Program-made: the position numbers and the translations under genes | Notes under the pieces: model-generated | Databases searched by the model: none | What the model saw: the letters and a program-made list of their open reading frames with translations, nothing else | Told to the model about the DNA's origin: nothing | Source of the DNA: Eshraghiella sp045129695 | GTDB lineage: Bacteria > Bacillota > Clostridia > Lachnospirales > Lachnospiraceae | Assembly (NCBI GenBank): GCA_045129695.1 | Contig: JBGVJZ010000008.1 | Span: forward strand, 5,115 to 69,114 | Length of the DNA stretch: 64,000 nt | Direction of reading: 5' to 3' | Shown here: positions 16,614-26,535 of the stretch, one piece after another | How the letters are laid out: every line of letters begins with the position of its first letter | Position numbering within the stretch: the stretch's first letter is position 1

Positions 16614-18146
16614 CTAACAGCTCTTTACCACCAGAAGCTTCATTCCTGTCTTAATATCTTCCGATGCAAGATTGTTACTTTCCATTATTTTGTTCACTGT
16701 AGTACCATATCTCTTAGCAATATCCCACAGAGTATCATCCGGCTTGGTTATATAGCCTGCTATTCCCGGCAGATTACGGATTCGTTCATAGTCTGGTTCC
16801 TCCTCCAATACTTCATTGACAATGCTTTCAACCACAGGTCTGGTTACCATTAAATCTATTCCAAGTATACATTTAATTTCTATTTCTTCTCCTACAACAG
16901 ATGCATTAACCTTGAGACCCTCCGACTTGCAGTTGTAGTTATAATCTCCCGGCTCCACTCCTTCTATTTTCTGGGCAAATGGCAGCTTATACCGTGCATG
17001 TGCAATGGTATTGTCGTTATCGGCTCTCTGATACAGAACATCAACGGTTACTGAACCCTCAACAGTAATCTGATCCTTATTATTGATCACATCTTCAATA
17101 TACACCATTCCGGACGCACTGAGAATCTGAATTATATCATTATCCTTTGTTCTGAAGCGCTGTTCTGTTCTGCACTGCATATTGTTCTTCATGACAATTG
17201 CTTCACATTCTACTGTGTCTTTCATAAGCTTTAATTCACAGACAGGAGAATATGCATCCTCCAGAACTTCATGACTTTCCTCTCCGTAAGCCTTGATATC
17301 CACATCAAGAATCATTTCAATGTCAAGCATTTTTAACTCTCCGTTACTGTCCTGACGAAGTGACAGATTTTTCTCGGAAATACTTACATCAATATCCGGA
17401 TAAACCTCCTGTTCACAGTTATTCAATACAATTTTACCGGAAAACGGAAGCTTATCACTATGATAGTTCATTCTGTTTTCTTCCTGCTGCGAGGTATAAA
17501 TGCAGAATACAGACAAATCACCTTTAATTCCTAATTCTCCGTCCCTCAGACGAAGTTCCATGCTCTCCGGCTGTAATTCATACCATACAATTCTTCCTGC
17601 AGCATCACTTGATGAAGGAAGATTTATACTTTCTCTAATTCTGTAAATATCCTTTTGTGACGCTAGAAGATTCATGATATTTATCTTTTTTCTTTTGTAT
17701 TGGAGATTTTCCATCTGCAATCCGCTTATTGCATCTCTGCTGCACAATGCTTTTGAGGATATATTAAGTCTGATAAGTGCTTTTACACTGATTTTTCTTG
17801 AATGTATTATATGGATTGAAATATCCTCAAGAAAAGAGGTACATTTAATTATATCCTGTGGAGTAACCTTTTCCATTGCAACTATTTCCTCAAAAGGAAT
17901 TTTACCTTCCATACATTCACAGCCATTCTGTGTACTGTAAAGAAGCTGATAATGAAGGTGTCCCGCAACGCTGACTCTGCCCTCCATTCCACGAACCTTC
18001 TCAATATGAATTTCGCCGCATTCCTTTATTTTGCCCTTGATATCAGGTTTGTTCTCTGAGAGAATATAATCGTCATCAACAGTCAGCATTATCTCCTCTT
18101 TGCATTTCGTATAACTCATATGTATTGTTTTTTTATCTGTTTCCAT
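16614..18146 (-). CDS. sipL: SipL-like spore coat morphogenetic protein (SPOCS/DUF3794 plus LysM)
   Basis: 510 residues, close to the 514 of Clostridioides difficile SipL. The body contains repeated DUF3794/SPOCS-type beta modules (about 10-150, 160-290 and 300-440), and the end is a LysM domain (about 463-508: ITKPDDTLWDIAKRYG). SipL binds SpoIVA through the LysM domain and attaches the coat to the forespore. The family is a marker of spore-forming Clostridia. It faces the kinase gene with an 18-bp gap and no clear terminator between. A strong hairpin lies in its leader. Confidence 0.85.
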   Translation of the reverse strand: METDKKTIHMSYTKCKEEIMLTVDDDYILSENKPDIKGKIKECGEIHIEKVRGMEGRVSVAGHLHYQLLYSTQNGCECMEGKIPFEEIVAMEKVTPQDIIKCTSFLEDISIHIIHSRKISVKALIRLNISSKALCSRDAISGLQMENLQYKRKKINIMNLLASQKDIYRIRESINLPSSSDAAGRIVWYELQPESMELRLRDGELGIKGDLSVFCIYTSQQEENRMNYHSDKLPFSGKIVLNNCEQEVYPDIDVSISEKNLSLRQDSNGELKMLDIEMILDVDIKAYGEESHEVLEDAYSPVCELKLMKDTVECEAIVMKNNMQCRTEQRFRTKDNDIIQILSASGMVYIEDVINNKDQITVEGSVTVDVLYQRADNDNTIAHARYKLPFAQKIEGVEPGDYNYNCKSEGLKVNASVVGEEIEIKCILGIDLMVTRPVVESIVNEVLEEEPDYERIRNLPGIAGYITKPDDTLWDIAKRYGTTVNKIMESNNLASEDIKTGMKLLVVKSC

Positions 18147-18154
18147 ATAAAAAT

Positions 18155-18214
18155 CCCTGTCCTCTCAATTCTATTATTACGTCATACTAATAATAGATAT
18201 GTTTAAGAACAGGG
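18155..18214 (-). terminator. Hairpin between the PrcB-domain gene and sipL
   Basis: Outer stem CCCTGT/ACAGGG (18214-18209 with 18160-18155) and a perfect inner 10-bp stem TCTATTATTA/TAATAATAGA (18197-18188 with 18179-18170), followed on the minus strand by ATTTTTAT and the sipL ATG. It resembles a terminator for the upstream lipoprotein genes, but it also covers the sipL ribosome site (GAGAGGA), so it could regulate sipL. Confidence 0.5.
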
Positions 18215-18227
18215 TATTATTCCTTCG

Positions 18228-18629
18228 TTATTCAAAAATTATTTTCTTATCAATACATTCCAATTTCACTACTACATAAGGGTATGTTGCCATTTTATTA
18301 ACCGCTTCTCCTGCAGCCGGCCCGATAAGCGTTGTATGAATTCCAACATTACTGTCTGTTTCATATATCTCATCCACTCTTACACTGTAGCCTCCGGTGT
18401 TTTTGGTACCATAACCGACTGCAATATACAGATAACCATCAAGGGAATATGACATAGAGAATTCTTCAGCTTTGCGTTCTTCAATTACTGCCAAAAGCTC
18501 TCCCGGAATACCGGCTCTTTCCACTACGGTAAAATCCAAAGTTCGTCTGTTATCTTCAGTAAGCTCTGTGGTTCTACATCCTCCGACAAAAAGCGTTAAA
18601 ACCACAAACAGCAATATTATCCTTCTCAT
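18228..18629 (-). CDS. PrcB-domain lipoprotein
   Basis: 133 residues with a lipoprotein signal (MRRIILLFVVLTLFVGGC; cleavage before C18). The rest matches the PrcB C-terminal domain pattern: GYLYIAVGYGTKNTGGYSV, then a VDEIYET strand and a GPAAGEAV turn. PrcB was described as part of a surface protease complex in Treponema; in Clostridia the domain is found in short lipoproteins of unknown role. It lies 54 bp after the PEGA lipoprotein gene and is probably co-transcribed with it. Confidence 0.72.
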   Translation of the reverse strand: MRRIILLFVVLTLFVGGCRTTELTEDNRRTLDFTVVERAGIPGELLAVIEERKAEEFSMSYSLDGYLYIAVGYGTKNTGGYSVRVDEIYETDSNVGIHTTLIGPAAGEAVNKMATYPYVVVKLECIDKKIIFE

Positions 18630-18683
18630 TTATATAAAATTCCTGTTTTTGTATAAATATATGGCATTATACAGAGATTAGAA

Positions 18684-19964
18684 CTATTTATCGGTAAAAT
18701 CATATATTACATCATCTCCGCCCTCGGCAAGCGTTACCGTGTAGCTGTTAATCTCCGTACCTCTGATTATGGATATTACATGTGTTCCCGTTATCATATC
18801 AAAAGTAACAGGTGCGATGCCCATATATGTGCTGTCAAAATATACCAATCCTCCCTCTGGACCGGATACGGTAACATCATTAATCTCGCTTATGATTGTT
18901 TCATCCTCAATGGTCGGTGCTTCCATAGTTGTCTCTTCCTCACCGGTGGTCGCCTCTTCAGAATTATCCTTTTCGAGGATTATATCCATGCTTTTGTGAC
19001 CTGTTTCAATTTCAACACTTGTACTATATGTTTCATAACCATCGGCTGTAACAATTATTGAATGTGTACCGGTAGTGAGGTTAATTACTCCGATATTCTC
19101 TCTTTTTATGTTATCTATATACAGGGCTGCATTCGAGACATTTATATTTAATTTAAGACTTCCGGTTGTCGTCACATTGGCAGCAATATCCGAAAAATCT
19201 ACAATGCTTTGTTCTCCTCTGATTATCGTAACATGTTTTTCTGCTATTGTGTTATTATTGCGAACCTCAACTTTATAGCTTCCCTCCGGCACAAGAATAA
19301 GCATATTTTCCTCTATAACCTTTACAATTGAGCCCCCCACATCAATAAGTCCGCCCACAAAAATATCTGCTCCCTTTAAAGACAAATAACCATGCCCCTT
19401 ATCCACTATAATGGATACAATTCTGTTGCCATAGCCTTTAACAATGAGCTGATCTTCTGAAGTAAGTTCAGAAATCGAGATTATCTCTTCATTAGATACA
19501 ACAACTATATCATCCTTATAGTAGTACAGACTTGAACCGACTGTTATGGATCTTGTAGTATCATCAACCGAAAATACATTAACCTTTCCGTTCTCCCAGA
19601 CCTCCTTATTATCAGATATCTGAACCTTTGATACCATAAATGATGCAGGGTCGTAATACACATCAACAACCTCTCCCTTTACAATTGACTGCATGGATAT
19701 ACTTCTGCCTGTTTTGGTCAGAATCTCCGTACCGGAATTATAGGAATATGTACATTCTTCCTCCGTATCAATCTTATAGAATTCAATAATCTTATTCTCC
19801 TCATCAATTCGGGTAACTACCGCAAGAGTCTCCACATCCTTTGCATCCTCAGTGGAGGGCTGGGTTGTTGCGAATGGTCGTCTGGTAGTGCTTTCATTAT
19901 TGCAGGCTGTAAGTACTGCACATAAAAGCATGATATATATAATGGTATATAATTTATTTCTCAT
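18684..19964 (-). CDS. PEGA-domain lipoprotein
   Basis: 426 residues. Lipoprotein signal ending AVLTAC (C21). An N-terminal beta-rich domain (about 45-200) is followed by PEGA-type domains: one at about 200-250 (GSYKVEVRNNN), one at about 265-330 (LYIDNIKRENIGVINLTTG, then HSIIVTADGYE) and one at the end (about 362-426, VYFDSTYMGIAPVTFDMITG). A Glu/Thr-rich linker (about 335-360) separates the last two. PEGA domains are associated with surface and S-layer proteins; the function here is not known. Confidence 0.75.
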   Translation of the reverse strand: MRNKLYTIIYIMLLCAVLTACNNESTTRRPFATTQPSTEDAKDVETLAVVTRIDEENKIIEFYKIDTEEECTYSYNSGTEILTKTGRSISMQSIVKGEVVDVYYDPASFMVSKVQISDNKEVWENGKVNVFSVDDTTRSITVGSSLYYYKDDIVVVSNEEIISISELTSEDQLIVKGYGNRIVSIIVDKGHGYLSLKGADIFVGGLIDVGGSIVKVIEENMLILVPEGSYKVEVRNNNTIAEKHVTIIRGEQSIVDFSDIAANVTTTGSLKLNINVSNAALYIDNIKRENIGVINLTTGTHSIIVTADGYETYSTSVEIETGHKSMDIILEKDNSEEATTGEEETTMEAPTIEDETIISEINDVTVSGPEGGLVYFDSTYMGIAPVTFDMITGTHVISIIRGTEINSYTVTLAEGGDDVIYDFTDK

Positions 19965-20009
19965 AAGTACCTCCGGTTAAGAGTATTTTTCTCATTGTAA
20001 CACATTTTT

Positions 20010-20975
20010 TTAAGAATAGATAGTTCTAATAAATTCAAGTCGCATATCATTCTGTCCGACAAATTTTCTCAGCTTTTCCAGTTTCTTCTGTGGAATCCAA
20101 GCTTTATTGGAATTAAAGTATCCGTTCAGGATTTTCCAGAATTTCTCAGGGTATGCGAAAAAAAGCACCAGAAGTCTTCTGTCTGTTTCACCTATAGTCC
20201 TTTCCTTGTCATATTCCTTAATTAACTGCAATCCGAGTTCAATACTCCAGTCACCTTTTTCAAGAATTTTTCTCATAAATCTGTATAAATCCCACATCAG
20301 GTAATTATAATTCTGTTTGTCAAAATTAAGTATAACCGGAACATTCTGTGCAAAACAGATATTATGAAAATTGTAATCCCCATGACAGATACCCTTTTTA
20401 GGCTGCTCTTGGGCAATAAAATTCTTAAATTCTTCAATTGCTCTGCTGCCTTCCTCATAAAATACATTACAATATCCTGAAGCCTCTAATTCAAATTCCG
20501 TACGGTTATTTTTGCCCTGAAGATATTTCTTAATACGCTTAATTTCTTTGTTATGCCCCTCCATCTCATCTATGTAACTTCTGGCATTATACAATGTCTC
20601 CACACCTTCACATCTCTCAAGCTCATTATGTAATATTGCCAGTGCACGCACTGACATAAGGATATCTGACATACTCTTCACATCACAATCCCTGCAATTA
20701 TACCAGTTTTTTACAATATAACGGCTTTTATCCACGCTTTCAGTTATAAATTCGCCCTCACAATTTCTTACACATGAATCCACAAGCAATCGTCCGCCAA
20801 AGTCAGTTTTCTCAAAAATTTCCTCGGACCAGACAAGGTGTTTGCCGCTTCCCTTGTATTCTTTAAGTATTTTTGGCCCTTTTGTAGTGTTTAAAATCAG
20901 CACTCCGCGCCCTTTTGTTATCTCCAGAACTTCAAAATCATATTTTTCCAGAATATCCAAACCTTTATCAAACAT
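20010..20975 (-). CDS. CotS-like spore coat protein (aminoglycoside-kinase fold)
   Basis: About 321 residues from the ATG at 20975 behind GAGG; a GTG at 20990 is the alternative. The fold is that of the CotS/choline-kinase group: an N-lobe lysine in PKILKEYKG, the catalytic loop ICHGDYNFHNICF and the metal-binding region VILNFDKQNYNYLMWDL. In the catalytic loop HGDYNFHN keeps the D and N of active kinases, whereas the usual ID of the metal loop is N-F-D. CotS proteins are coat components of spore-formers. The neighbours sipL and CotS fit a sporulation cluster. Confidence 0.8.
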   Translation of the reverse strand: MFDKGLDILEKYDFEVLEITKGRGVLILNTTKGPKILKEYKGSGKHLVWSEEIFEKTDFGGRLLVDSCVRNCEGEFITESVDKSRYIVKNWYNCRDCDVKSMSDILMSVRALAILHNELERCEGVETLYNARSYIDEMEGHNKEIKRIKKYLQGKNNRTEFELEASGYCNVFYEEGSRAIEEFKNFIAQEQPKKGICHGDYNFHNICFAQNVPVILNFDKQNYNYLMWDLYRFMRKILEKGDWSIELGLQLIKEYDKERTIGETDRRLLVLFFAYPEKFWKILNGYFNSNKAWIPQKKLEKLRKFVGQNDMRLEFIRTIYS

Positions 20976-21063
20976 TAAAGCCATCCTCACTTTTGCTCTT
21001 TTCTGAATAGAAACTATCTAATCTTATGTAAGAAAAGCACTAAATATGAGAATGGCTTATAAA

Positions 21064-22278
21064 TTATTCAATATTAAGTTCATGTAAAAGTATTTCACGC
21101 GTATTGCATTCCGGTCTCTCAAGCACCAGTTCAATACAGTGATGCAGAGCATTGCCTATTTCTTTGCCCGGTGTCATACCTTTTTCAATCAGGTCCTTAC
21201 CTGTAATTGCAAGTCCTTTGTTATCGACACAATCCCCTCTGTCTTTGATTAGATTAATCATCTGTTTCATTGCCATCAGTTCACCCTGTCTCGTTATATC
21301 TCCCACTGATATCGCAAAAGCAGTCTCAAATTCAACAACATCTCCCACTTTATCATATCCCACAGCGTTAATCAATCTTCTAATCCCCGCTTCTTCAGCA
21401 GGGAGCTGAAGTCCGTGATGTTTTACAATATTAGAGACTCTGGCAATTGTATTATTATCCAGCTTCAATTCTTTTAAGGCTTTTTCAGCCTGCTCTGCAG
21501 TGTTTTCAATAAAAACAGCAGCATAGCGGAACGGGATTAAGGGTTGTGTGAGCTTTAACAGCTTAAGAACCGTTTTTTTATCACTAATATTATCGTATGC
21601 CGGGCAGACCACCTCCGTTATTCCCAGCTCGTATGCGCGATTTATAAAATCCGGATTGGGCGATAACAAAAGCTTTCCCAACTCTGTATGAATTCTCTCT
21701 TTACTGATATTAGCAAGAGTGGGGGCAAGCTTACTTATTGCTTCACAGGTGTTCTCTTCAATATCAAAGCCTAACTGCGCTGAAAATCTTACAGCACGAA
21801 GTATTCTTAATGCATCTTCACCGAAACGTTCAGCAGGGTTTCCTACACACCTTATAAGCTTACGTCCGATATCACCACTTCCGTCAAACAAATCCACAAT
21901 TCCATCCTTATCATTGTAAGCCATGGCATTAATGGTAAAATCGCGCCTTTTCAAATCCTCTGATAAAAGTGGCGTAAATTCGACATTCTTAGGATGTCTG
22001 TTATCCTCGTACTCCCCGTCCACACGATAAGTCGTTACCTCATAACCGGTTCTGCCCATCATAATGGTGACTGTCCCATGAGCAATTCCCGTATCAATAG
22101 TTCGTCTGAATAATGCTTTAACCTGCTCCGGCTTGGCAGAAGTTGTAATATCCCAGTCACCCGGTTCACGACAAAGAATGCTGTCGCGGACACATCCCCC
22201 GACAGCATAAGCTTCATAACCGTTTTCAGTTAATTTATTAATGATTGTACTCACATCATCAGGTAAAATAATTTTCAT
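21064..22278 (-). CDS. cca: CCA-adding tRNA nucleotidyltransferase
   Basis: 404 residues. Class II poly(A) polymerase/CCA enzyme: GGCVRDSIL, the metal-binding DWD in PGDWDITTSA, the NTP-selecting RRDFTINAMAY region, then a C-terminal helical tRNA-binding part. It repairs or builds the tRNA 3' CCA end. The ATG overlaps the stop codon of proS by one base (TAATG), so the two are translationally coupled. Confidence 0.93.
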   Translation of the reverse strand: MKIILPDDVSTIINKLTENGYEAYAVGGCVRDSILCREPGDWDITTSAKPEQVKALFRRTIDTGIAHGTVTIMMGRTGYEVTTYRVDGEYEDNRHPKNVEFTPLLSEDLKRRDFTINAMAYNDKDGIVDLFDGSGDIGRKLIRCVGNPAERFGEDALRILRAVRFSAQLGFDIEENTCEAISKLAPTLANISKERIHTELGKLLLSPNPDFINRAYELGITEVVCPAYDNISDKKTVLKLLKLTQPLIPFRYAAVFIENTAEQAEKALKELKLDNNTIARVSNIVKHHGLQLPAEEAGIRRLINAVGYDKVGDVVEFETAFAISVGDITRQGELMAMKQMINLIKDRGDCVDNKGLAITGKDLIEKGMTPGKEIGNALHHCIELVLERPECNTREILLHELNIE

Positions 22279-23717
22279 TAATATGCCTTACCCCAATATA
22301 CAAGTTTCTTGGCAGGCTTACCGCAGCATACACATACATCGCTGATATTCTCCTGCTCAAATGGCATACAACGGCTGGTTGCAGTTGTATCCTCTTTAAT
22401 CTTGTCCTCACAAGCCTGCTCACCGCACCACATTGCTTTAATAAATCCCGGCTTATTAGCTACAGTATCCTTGAATTCATCATAATTAGCTGCTGTATAA
22501 GTATGTGCATCCCTGTGCTCCGTCGCACGCACTAACATATCCTTCTGAATTGTATCCATTAATTCAGTTAAGGTCTGTGCAAGCTCGTCAATTGCAACTG
22601 TAATCTTCTCTCTGTTATCACGACGGACAATAATTGCCTGGCCTGCTTCAATATCCCTTGGTCCCATCTCAACACGAACAGGAATTCCACGCATCTCCTG
22701 CTCAGAAAATTTCCATCCCGGATTCTTGTCAGTATCATCAACCTTAACTCTGAGTCCTGCTTTCAGAAGTGCTTCCTTCACTTCAAATGCCTTATCAAGT
22801 ACACCCGGCTTATTCTGCATAATAGGAATAATGTCAACCTGTACCGGTGCAATTCTTGGTGGAAGCATAAGTCCTGAGTCATCACCATGAACCATGATTA
22901 ATGCACCAATTAATCTGGTGGTCATTCCCCATGACGTCTGATGGACATATTTCAAGGTATTATCCTTATCTGTATACTGAATACCGAACGCCTTAGCAAA
23001 TCCATCGCCAAAGTTGTGGCTGGTTCCGGACTGTAATGCCTTACCGTCATGCATTAATGCTTCAATTGTATAGGTAGCCTCTGCACCGGCAAATTTCTCC
23101 TTGTCAGTCTTACGTCCCTTAATAACAGGAATTGCAAGAAAATCTGCAAGAAAATCTGCGTATACATTAAGCATCTGCTGTGTTCTTGCCTCAGCGTCCT
23201 CAGCTGTTGCATGTGCAGTATGTCCCTCCTGCCATAAGAATTCTCTTGAACGAAGAAAAGGTCTTGTCTCCTTCTCCCAACGAACAACTGAACACCACTG
23301 ATTATATACCTTTGGTAAATCTCTGTAGGACTGAATCTCATCCTTGTAAAAATCACAGAATAAGGTCTCTGACGTTGGTCTTACACATAACTTCTCCTGT
23401 AATTCATTAAGGCCACCATGTGTTACCCATGCCACCTCAGGAGCAAATCCTTCAACGTGATCCTTTTCCTTCTGTAAAAGACTTTCCGGAATAAACATTG
23501 GTAAATATACATTCTCAACGCCGGTCTCTTTAAATCTCTTATCAAGCTCTCTCTGAATATTCTCCCAAAGAGCATATCCTGCAGGTTTAAAAATCATACA
23601 GCCTTTAACACTTGAATATCCCATTAACTCTGCTTTCTTAACTACGTCTGTATACCACTGGGCAAAATCCACCTCCATGGATGTAATTGCCTCAACTAAT
23701 TTCTTATCGTTTGCCAT
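22278..23717 (-). CDS. proS: Prolyl-tRNA synthetase, short (ProS type 3) form
   Basis: 479 residues, the length of the archaeal/eukaryotic-type enzyme that lacks the bacterial editing insertion. Class II synthetase core with GYALWENIQRELDKRFKETG (motif 1 area), RWEKETRPFLRSREFLWQEG (motif 2), and GTSHNFG with WGMTTRLIGALIMVHGDD (motif 3). The C-terminal anticodon domain ends in a Cys-rich piece (VCVCCGKPAKKLVYWGKAY) as in this type. It charges tRNA-Pro. Confidence 0.95.
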   Translation of the reverse strand: MANDKKLVEAITSMEVDFAQWYTDVVKKAELMGYSSVKGCMIFKPAGYALWENIQRELDKRFKETGVENVYLPMFIPESLLQKEKDHVEGFAPEVAWVTHGGLNELQEKLCVRPTSETLFCDFYKDEIQSYRDLPKVYNQWCSVVRWEKETRPFLRSREFLWQEGHTAHATAEDAEARTQQMLNVYADFLADFLAIPVIKGRKTDKEKFAGAEATYTIEALMHDGKALQSGTSHNFGDGFAKAFGIQYTDKDNTLKYVHQTSWGMTTRLIGALIMVHGDDSGLMLPPRIAPVQVDIIPIMQNKPGVLDKAFEVKEALLKAGLRVKVDDTDKNPGWKFSEQEMRGIPVRVEMGPRDIEAGQAIIVRRDNREKITVAIDELAQTLTELMDTIQKDMLVRATEHRDAHTYTAANYDEFKDTVANKPGFIKAMWCGEQACEDKIKEDTTATSRCMPFEQENISDVCVCCGKPAKKLVYWGKAY

Positions 23718-23733
23718 GTCTTTCTCCTCTATA

Positions 23734-24531
23734 TTAATTAGTATGATAAGTTTCTATTGTATAAAAATATGACATTTTCTCCATCGGAACGCAGAAAAAT
23801 CTATCCTTTGAAGGGCTCTCGACACCCTCACCCAGCTCTCTGGTATAGTAATTCATATCCAGATCCGGGTCAAAAATGTACTGACCAGCGTTCATATTCA
23901 CATATAACCAGCAGTGTGGTGTTCTTCCCCCATTATATGCCGGAACATTTCCTGATACAAGATGTGCATCAAATCCCAATGCCCTTAACATATAAACATA
24001 CGCTGATGAATAATGATAGCAGCAGCCCTGTCCTGAATTAAACAGGTCTGTTGCCCATAGTACCTCCTTTGGAGTTACTGCCGGGTCAGATGAAGAATAC
24101 ATTCCCGTATTAGCATCCATACCTCTGCTGTATGTAATATTGTCTACGAGATACTCATAACACGCCCATGCCTTCTGGTATCCATTCATATCATCTGTTA
24201 CGAGCCTGCCTAAAAGCTCATTAACAAGCTTGTCAAGCTCATCATAGCCGGACTGTTTAGGATTCAGCGGCTCGTTACTCATAAGTGTCCACGCACCGAC
24301 ATATTCTGTTTTCTGGGTCGTTGGTTCCTCTGTTGTGGGCTCCTCTGTTGTGGGCTCCTCTGTTACATTTTCGTCAGGTGTAGTCTCCTGTACATCCGCC
24401 TTAGACGTTGTCGGATTATCTTTTGAAGTAAGTGCAGGATTACTTCCTGTATTACCCGAGTTATTGCTACAACCGGAAATACACATAACAGTCATTATAC
24501 ACACTAATACAAATAAAAATACTCTTCTCAT
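23734..24531 (-). CDS. Transglutaminase-like lipoprotein
   Basis: 265 residues from the ATG at 24531 behind AAGGAGAAC. Lipoprotein signal ending MCISGC, then a Thr/Glu-rich linker with three TTEEP repeats, then a transglutaminase-like domain with a likely triad: Cys in GQGCCYHYSS, His in PHCWLYV and Asp in YIFDPDLD. In secreted bacterial proteins this fold often acts as a protease or cross-linker. It starts 11 bp after another lipoprotein gene, so the two form a pair. Confidence 0.75.
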   Translation of the reverse strand: MRRVFLFVLVCIMTVMCISGCSNNSGNTGSNPALTSKDNPTTSKADVQETTPDENVTEEPTTEEPTTEEPTTQKTEYVGAWTLMSNEPLNPKQSGYDELDKLVNELLGRLVTDDMNGYQKAWACYEYLVDNITYSRGMDANTGMYSSSDPAVTPKEVLWATDLFNSGQGCCYHYSSAYVYMLRALGFDAHLVSGNVPAYNGGRTPHCWLYVNMNAGQYIFDPDLDMNYYTRELGEGVESPSKDRFFCVPMEKMSYFYTIETYHTN

Positions 24532-24541
24532 AAAGTTCTCC

Positions 24542-25072
24542 TTAATTATCCGGATTAATTGCGTATCCAAAATATTTAACGCCCTCATCCATTATAAAAA
24601 AATACATATAAGCATTATCATTATAAAAATATCTGTACATCTTACCGGTAAGCTCATAATCCTCCCCATATGCCTGTACAACTTCATCAAGAGCTGAACC
24701 TATTGTAATGCCCTCTACAGTCTCATATTTATCGGAGCTTATACATATATCCTGAACATAATCCTTATCACCTACAGGATAAGTAGTAATCTCAAAACCA
24801 TCGTAGGTGAAAACCTTGTCCATTCCGTCAAAATAACAGCTGGCTGCCTCTGTATAATTAATCGGCTCACCCAATGCCTTATTAGCATCAGCGAAATCCT
24901 TACCGGGAACAACCGTCACACCATTAACAACATATGCACCTGCCTCTGTCGTCTGTTCACCGCCGGCAGTTGTCTTATCCTCCGCTGATTCTGAGTTACC
25001 TGATGAGGACGAGGCACTGCAACCTGTAAAGCACATTATAACTAACAAAAAAACACTTAAATATCTCTTCAT
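24542..25072 (-). CDS. Small hypothetical lipoprotein
   Basis: About 176 residues from the ATG at 25072 behind TAGGAGAT. Signal peptide MKRYLSVFLLVIMCFTGC with a clear lipobox, a Ser-rich linker, then a globular domain of about 130 residues. The domain contains GKDFADANKALGEP and a later YETVEGITIGSALDEVVQAYG, a pattern common in small lipoproteins of Lachnospiraceae. No function is recognised. It lies upstream of the transglutaminase-like gene on the same strand. Confidence 0.65.
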   Translation of the reverse strand: MKRYLSVFLLVIMCFTGCSASSSSGNSESAEDKTTAGGEQTTEAGAYVVNGVTVVPGKDFADANKALGEPINYTEAASCYFDGMDKVFTYDGFEITTYPVGDKDYVQDICISSDKYETVEGITIGSALDEVVQAYGEDYELTGKMYRYFYNDNAYMYFFIMDEGVKYFGYAINPDN

Positions 25073-25170
25073 CTGATATCTCCTAATTACAATAATTAAG
25101 ACTATTATACACAAAATGCTTATTTTTTCAAGTAAATCAATAATTCTATGGGTACAATTACCACATTTAA

Positions 25171-26514
25171 CTATTTTAGGTAGGTCTTGTGGGTTTCAAA
25201 ATATTTTCCGTTCTCTTCATATATTAAAGAAATTTCCCCAACCTGAATATTATCATCCACATACATACTTGCATCTGCGTCATTGCCACATGGATAAGCT
25301 TCATACAACACATCATTTACCTTAATGTAAATGTTCACCGATTGTAAATCTGCATCTGTCCGGACAGTAATATAATTCATCCCGTTCTGTACTGCAACTT
25401 CGCCTTCAATATTAATATCAGCCATCTCTGTGCTCTCTATTTCTACTGCCTCAGCCTCAATAATCGGAGGATAATGAAGAAGATTTCCGATATTTCTCTC
25501 TACAATTTCAAGAACAACCAGATTATATTCGTCCACAGCAGTCAAATCGTAGGGCAGTGCCCTTGAAAAAACACTGTATTCAAAGCTTTCCGCCATAAAT
25601 GTATGAAGTGCATTGCCAAAGGAATCCCTGTACATCAGAAGCTTTCCCTCACCATTATCCACCATAGTCTCAATTAGCAAATCCTCAGGACCTCTGTATT
25701 TACTTACGTAATAGAAGTTCTGTACCCTGTCAAAATATATCTGTTCATCCTTAAGCTCTCCGTCTGGAAAAAGCATTGAATATAAATCACCGTCAAAATC
25801 ATTTGAAATATTAATTTTACTTTCAGTAAAGTTTACATATTCCAATCCGGCTTCTTTCATAATTGCTTCATAAGCATATGCTGCTCCAAGATTATTCCAG
25901 TGTGAATCCAGTTTATGATAAATAACTTCTTCAGATGTCTCTGCACGTTCTTTAAGTATTGTCTTTAAATCAACAGCAGTTACATTATTCGCCGCAAGCT
26001 GTGCATACAGATTCTCATAATTACCGGCACCGGTATCCTCATAACAGTAATACGGCATATACTCACCATATATTTCCATTTTATTTGGTGCCACTGCAAA
26101 AACAATTTGCACTCCCTTTTTGTCTGCCGCACTCTCTGCGATTTGAAGCACTCTTGTAATTCGCTTAATTTCCATGTCAGAAAGCCTGTTTTCTCCTGTA
26201 TAGTCATGCAATGCACTCTCATAGAACAGCCAGCCATCCTCTCCTACAATAACGGAAGACTCCCCTGACTCATTAAACACATTAAAATACAGCTGATTAT
26301 TAATGTGCACAAGCTTATTTCTAAAACCAAAACCCGTTGACATATAAGAATCAATTTTCTCCGCTGCATTAAAATAATTCATATCGGAGAAATCCACTGT
26401 CTCTTCATTACCGATATTCTTCTGCTTATCAACAAAAGTCCATACTCCCGGAATAACAAGAGCCAGCAGAAACAATACAATATATGCAATTTTCAAAATC
26501 TTTCTTAAGCCCAT
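25171..26514 (-). CDS. AlgX/AlgJ-like (DHHW family) polysaccharide O-acetylation protein
   Basis: About 447 residues from the ATG at 26514, behind GGAGAATAAT; an ATG 12 bp earlier has no ribosome site. One N-terminal membrane segment (about 5-26) anchors an extracellular SGNH-like domain. Signatures are KLDSHWNNLGAAYAYEAI (the DHxW motif) and YRDSFGNAL with the nucleophilic Ser. The last 90 residues form an extra beta domain. The protein works with the MBOAT acyltransferase encoded 21 bp upstream to transfer acetyl groups to a cell-surface polymer. Confidence 0.82.
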   Translation of the reverse strand: MGLRKILKIAYIVLFLLALVIPGVWTFVDKQKNIGNEETVDFSDMNYFNAAEKIDSYMSTGFGFRNKLVHINNQLYFNVFNESGESSVIVGEDGWLFYESALHDYTGENRLSDMEIKRITRVLQIAESAADKKGVQIVFAVAPNKMEIYGEYMPYYCYEDTGAGNYENLYAQLAANNVTAVDLKTILKERAETSEEVIYHKLDSHWNNLGAAYAYEAIMKEAGLEYVNFTESKINISNDFDGDLYSMLFPDGELKDEQIYFDRVQNFYYVSKYRGPEDLLIETMVDNGEGKLLMYRDSFGNALHTFMAESFEYSVFSRALPYDLTAVDEYNLVVLEIVERNIGNLLHYPPIIEAEAVEIESTEMADINIEGEVAVQNGMNYITVRTDADLQSVNIYIKVNDVLYEAYPCGNDADASMYVDDNIQVGEISLIYEENGKYFETHKTYLK

Positions 26515-26535
26515 ATTATTCTCCATCCGTAATCA

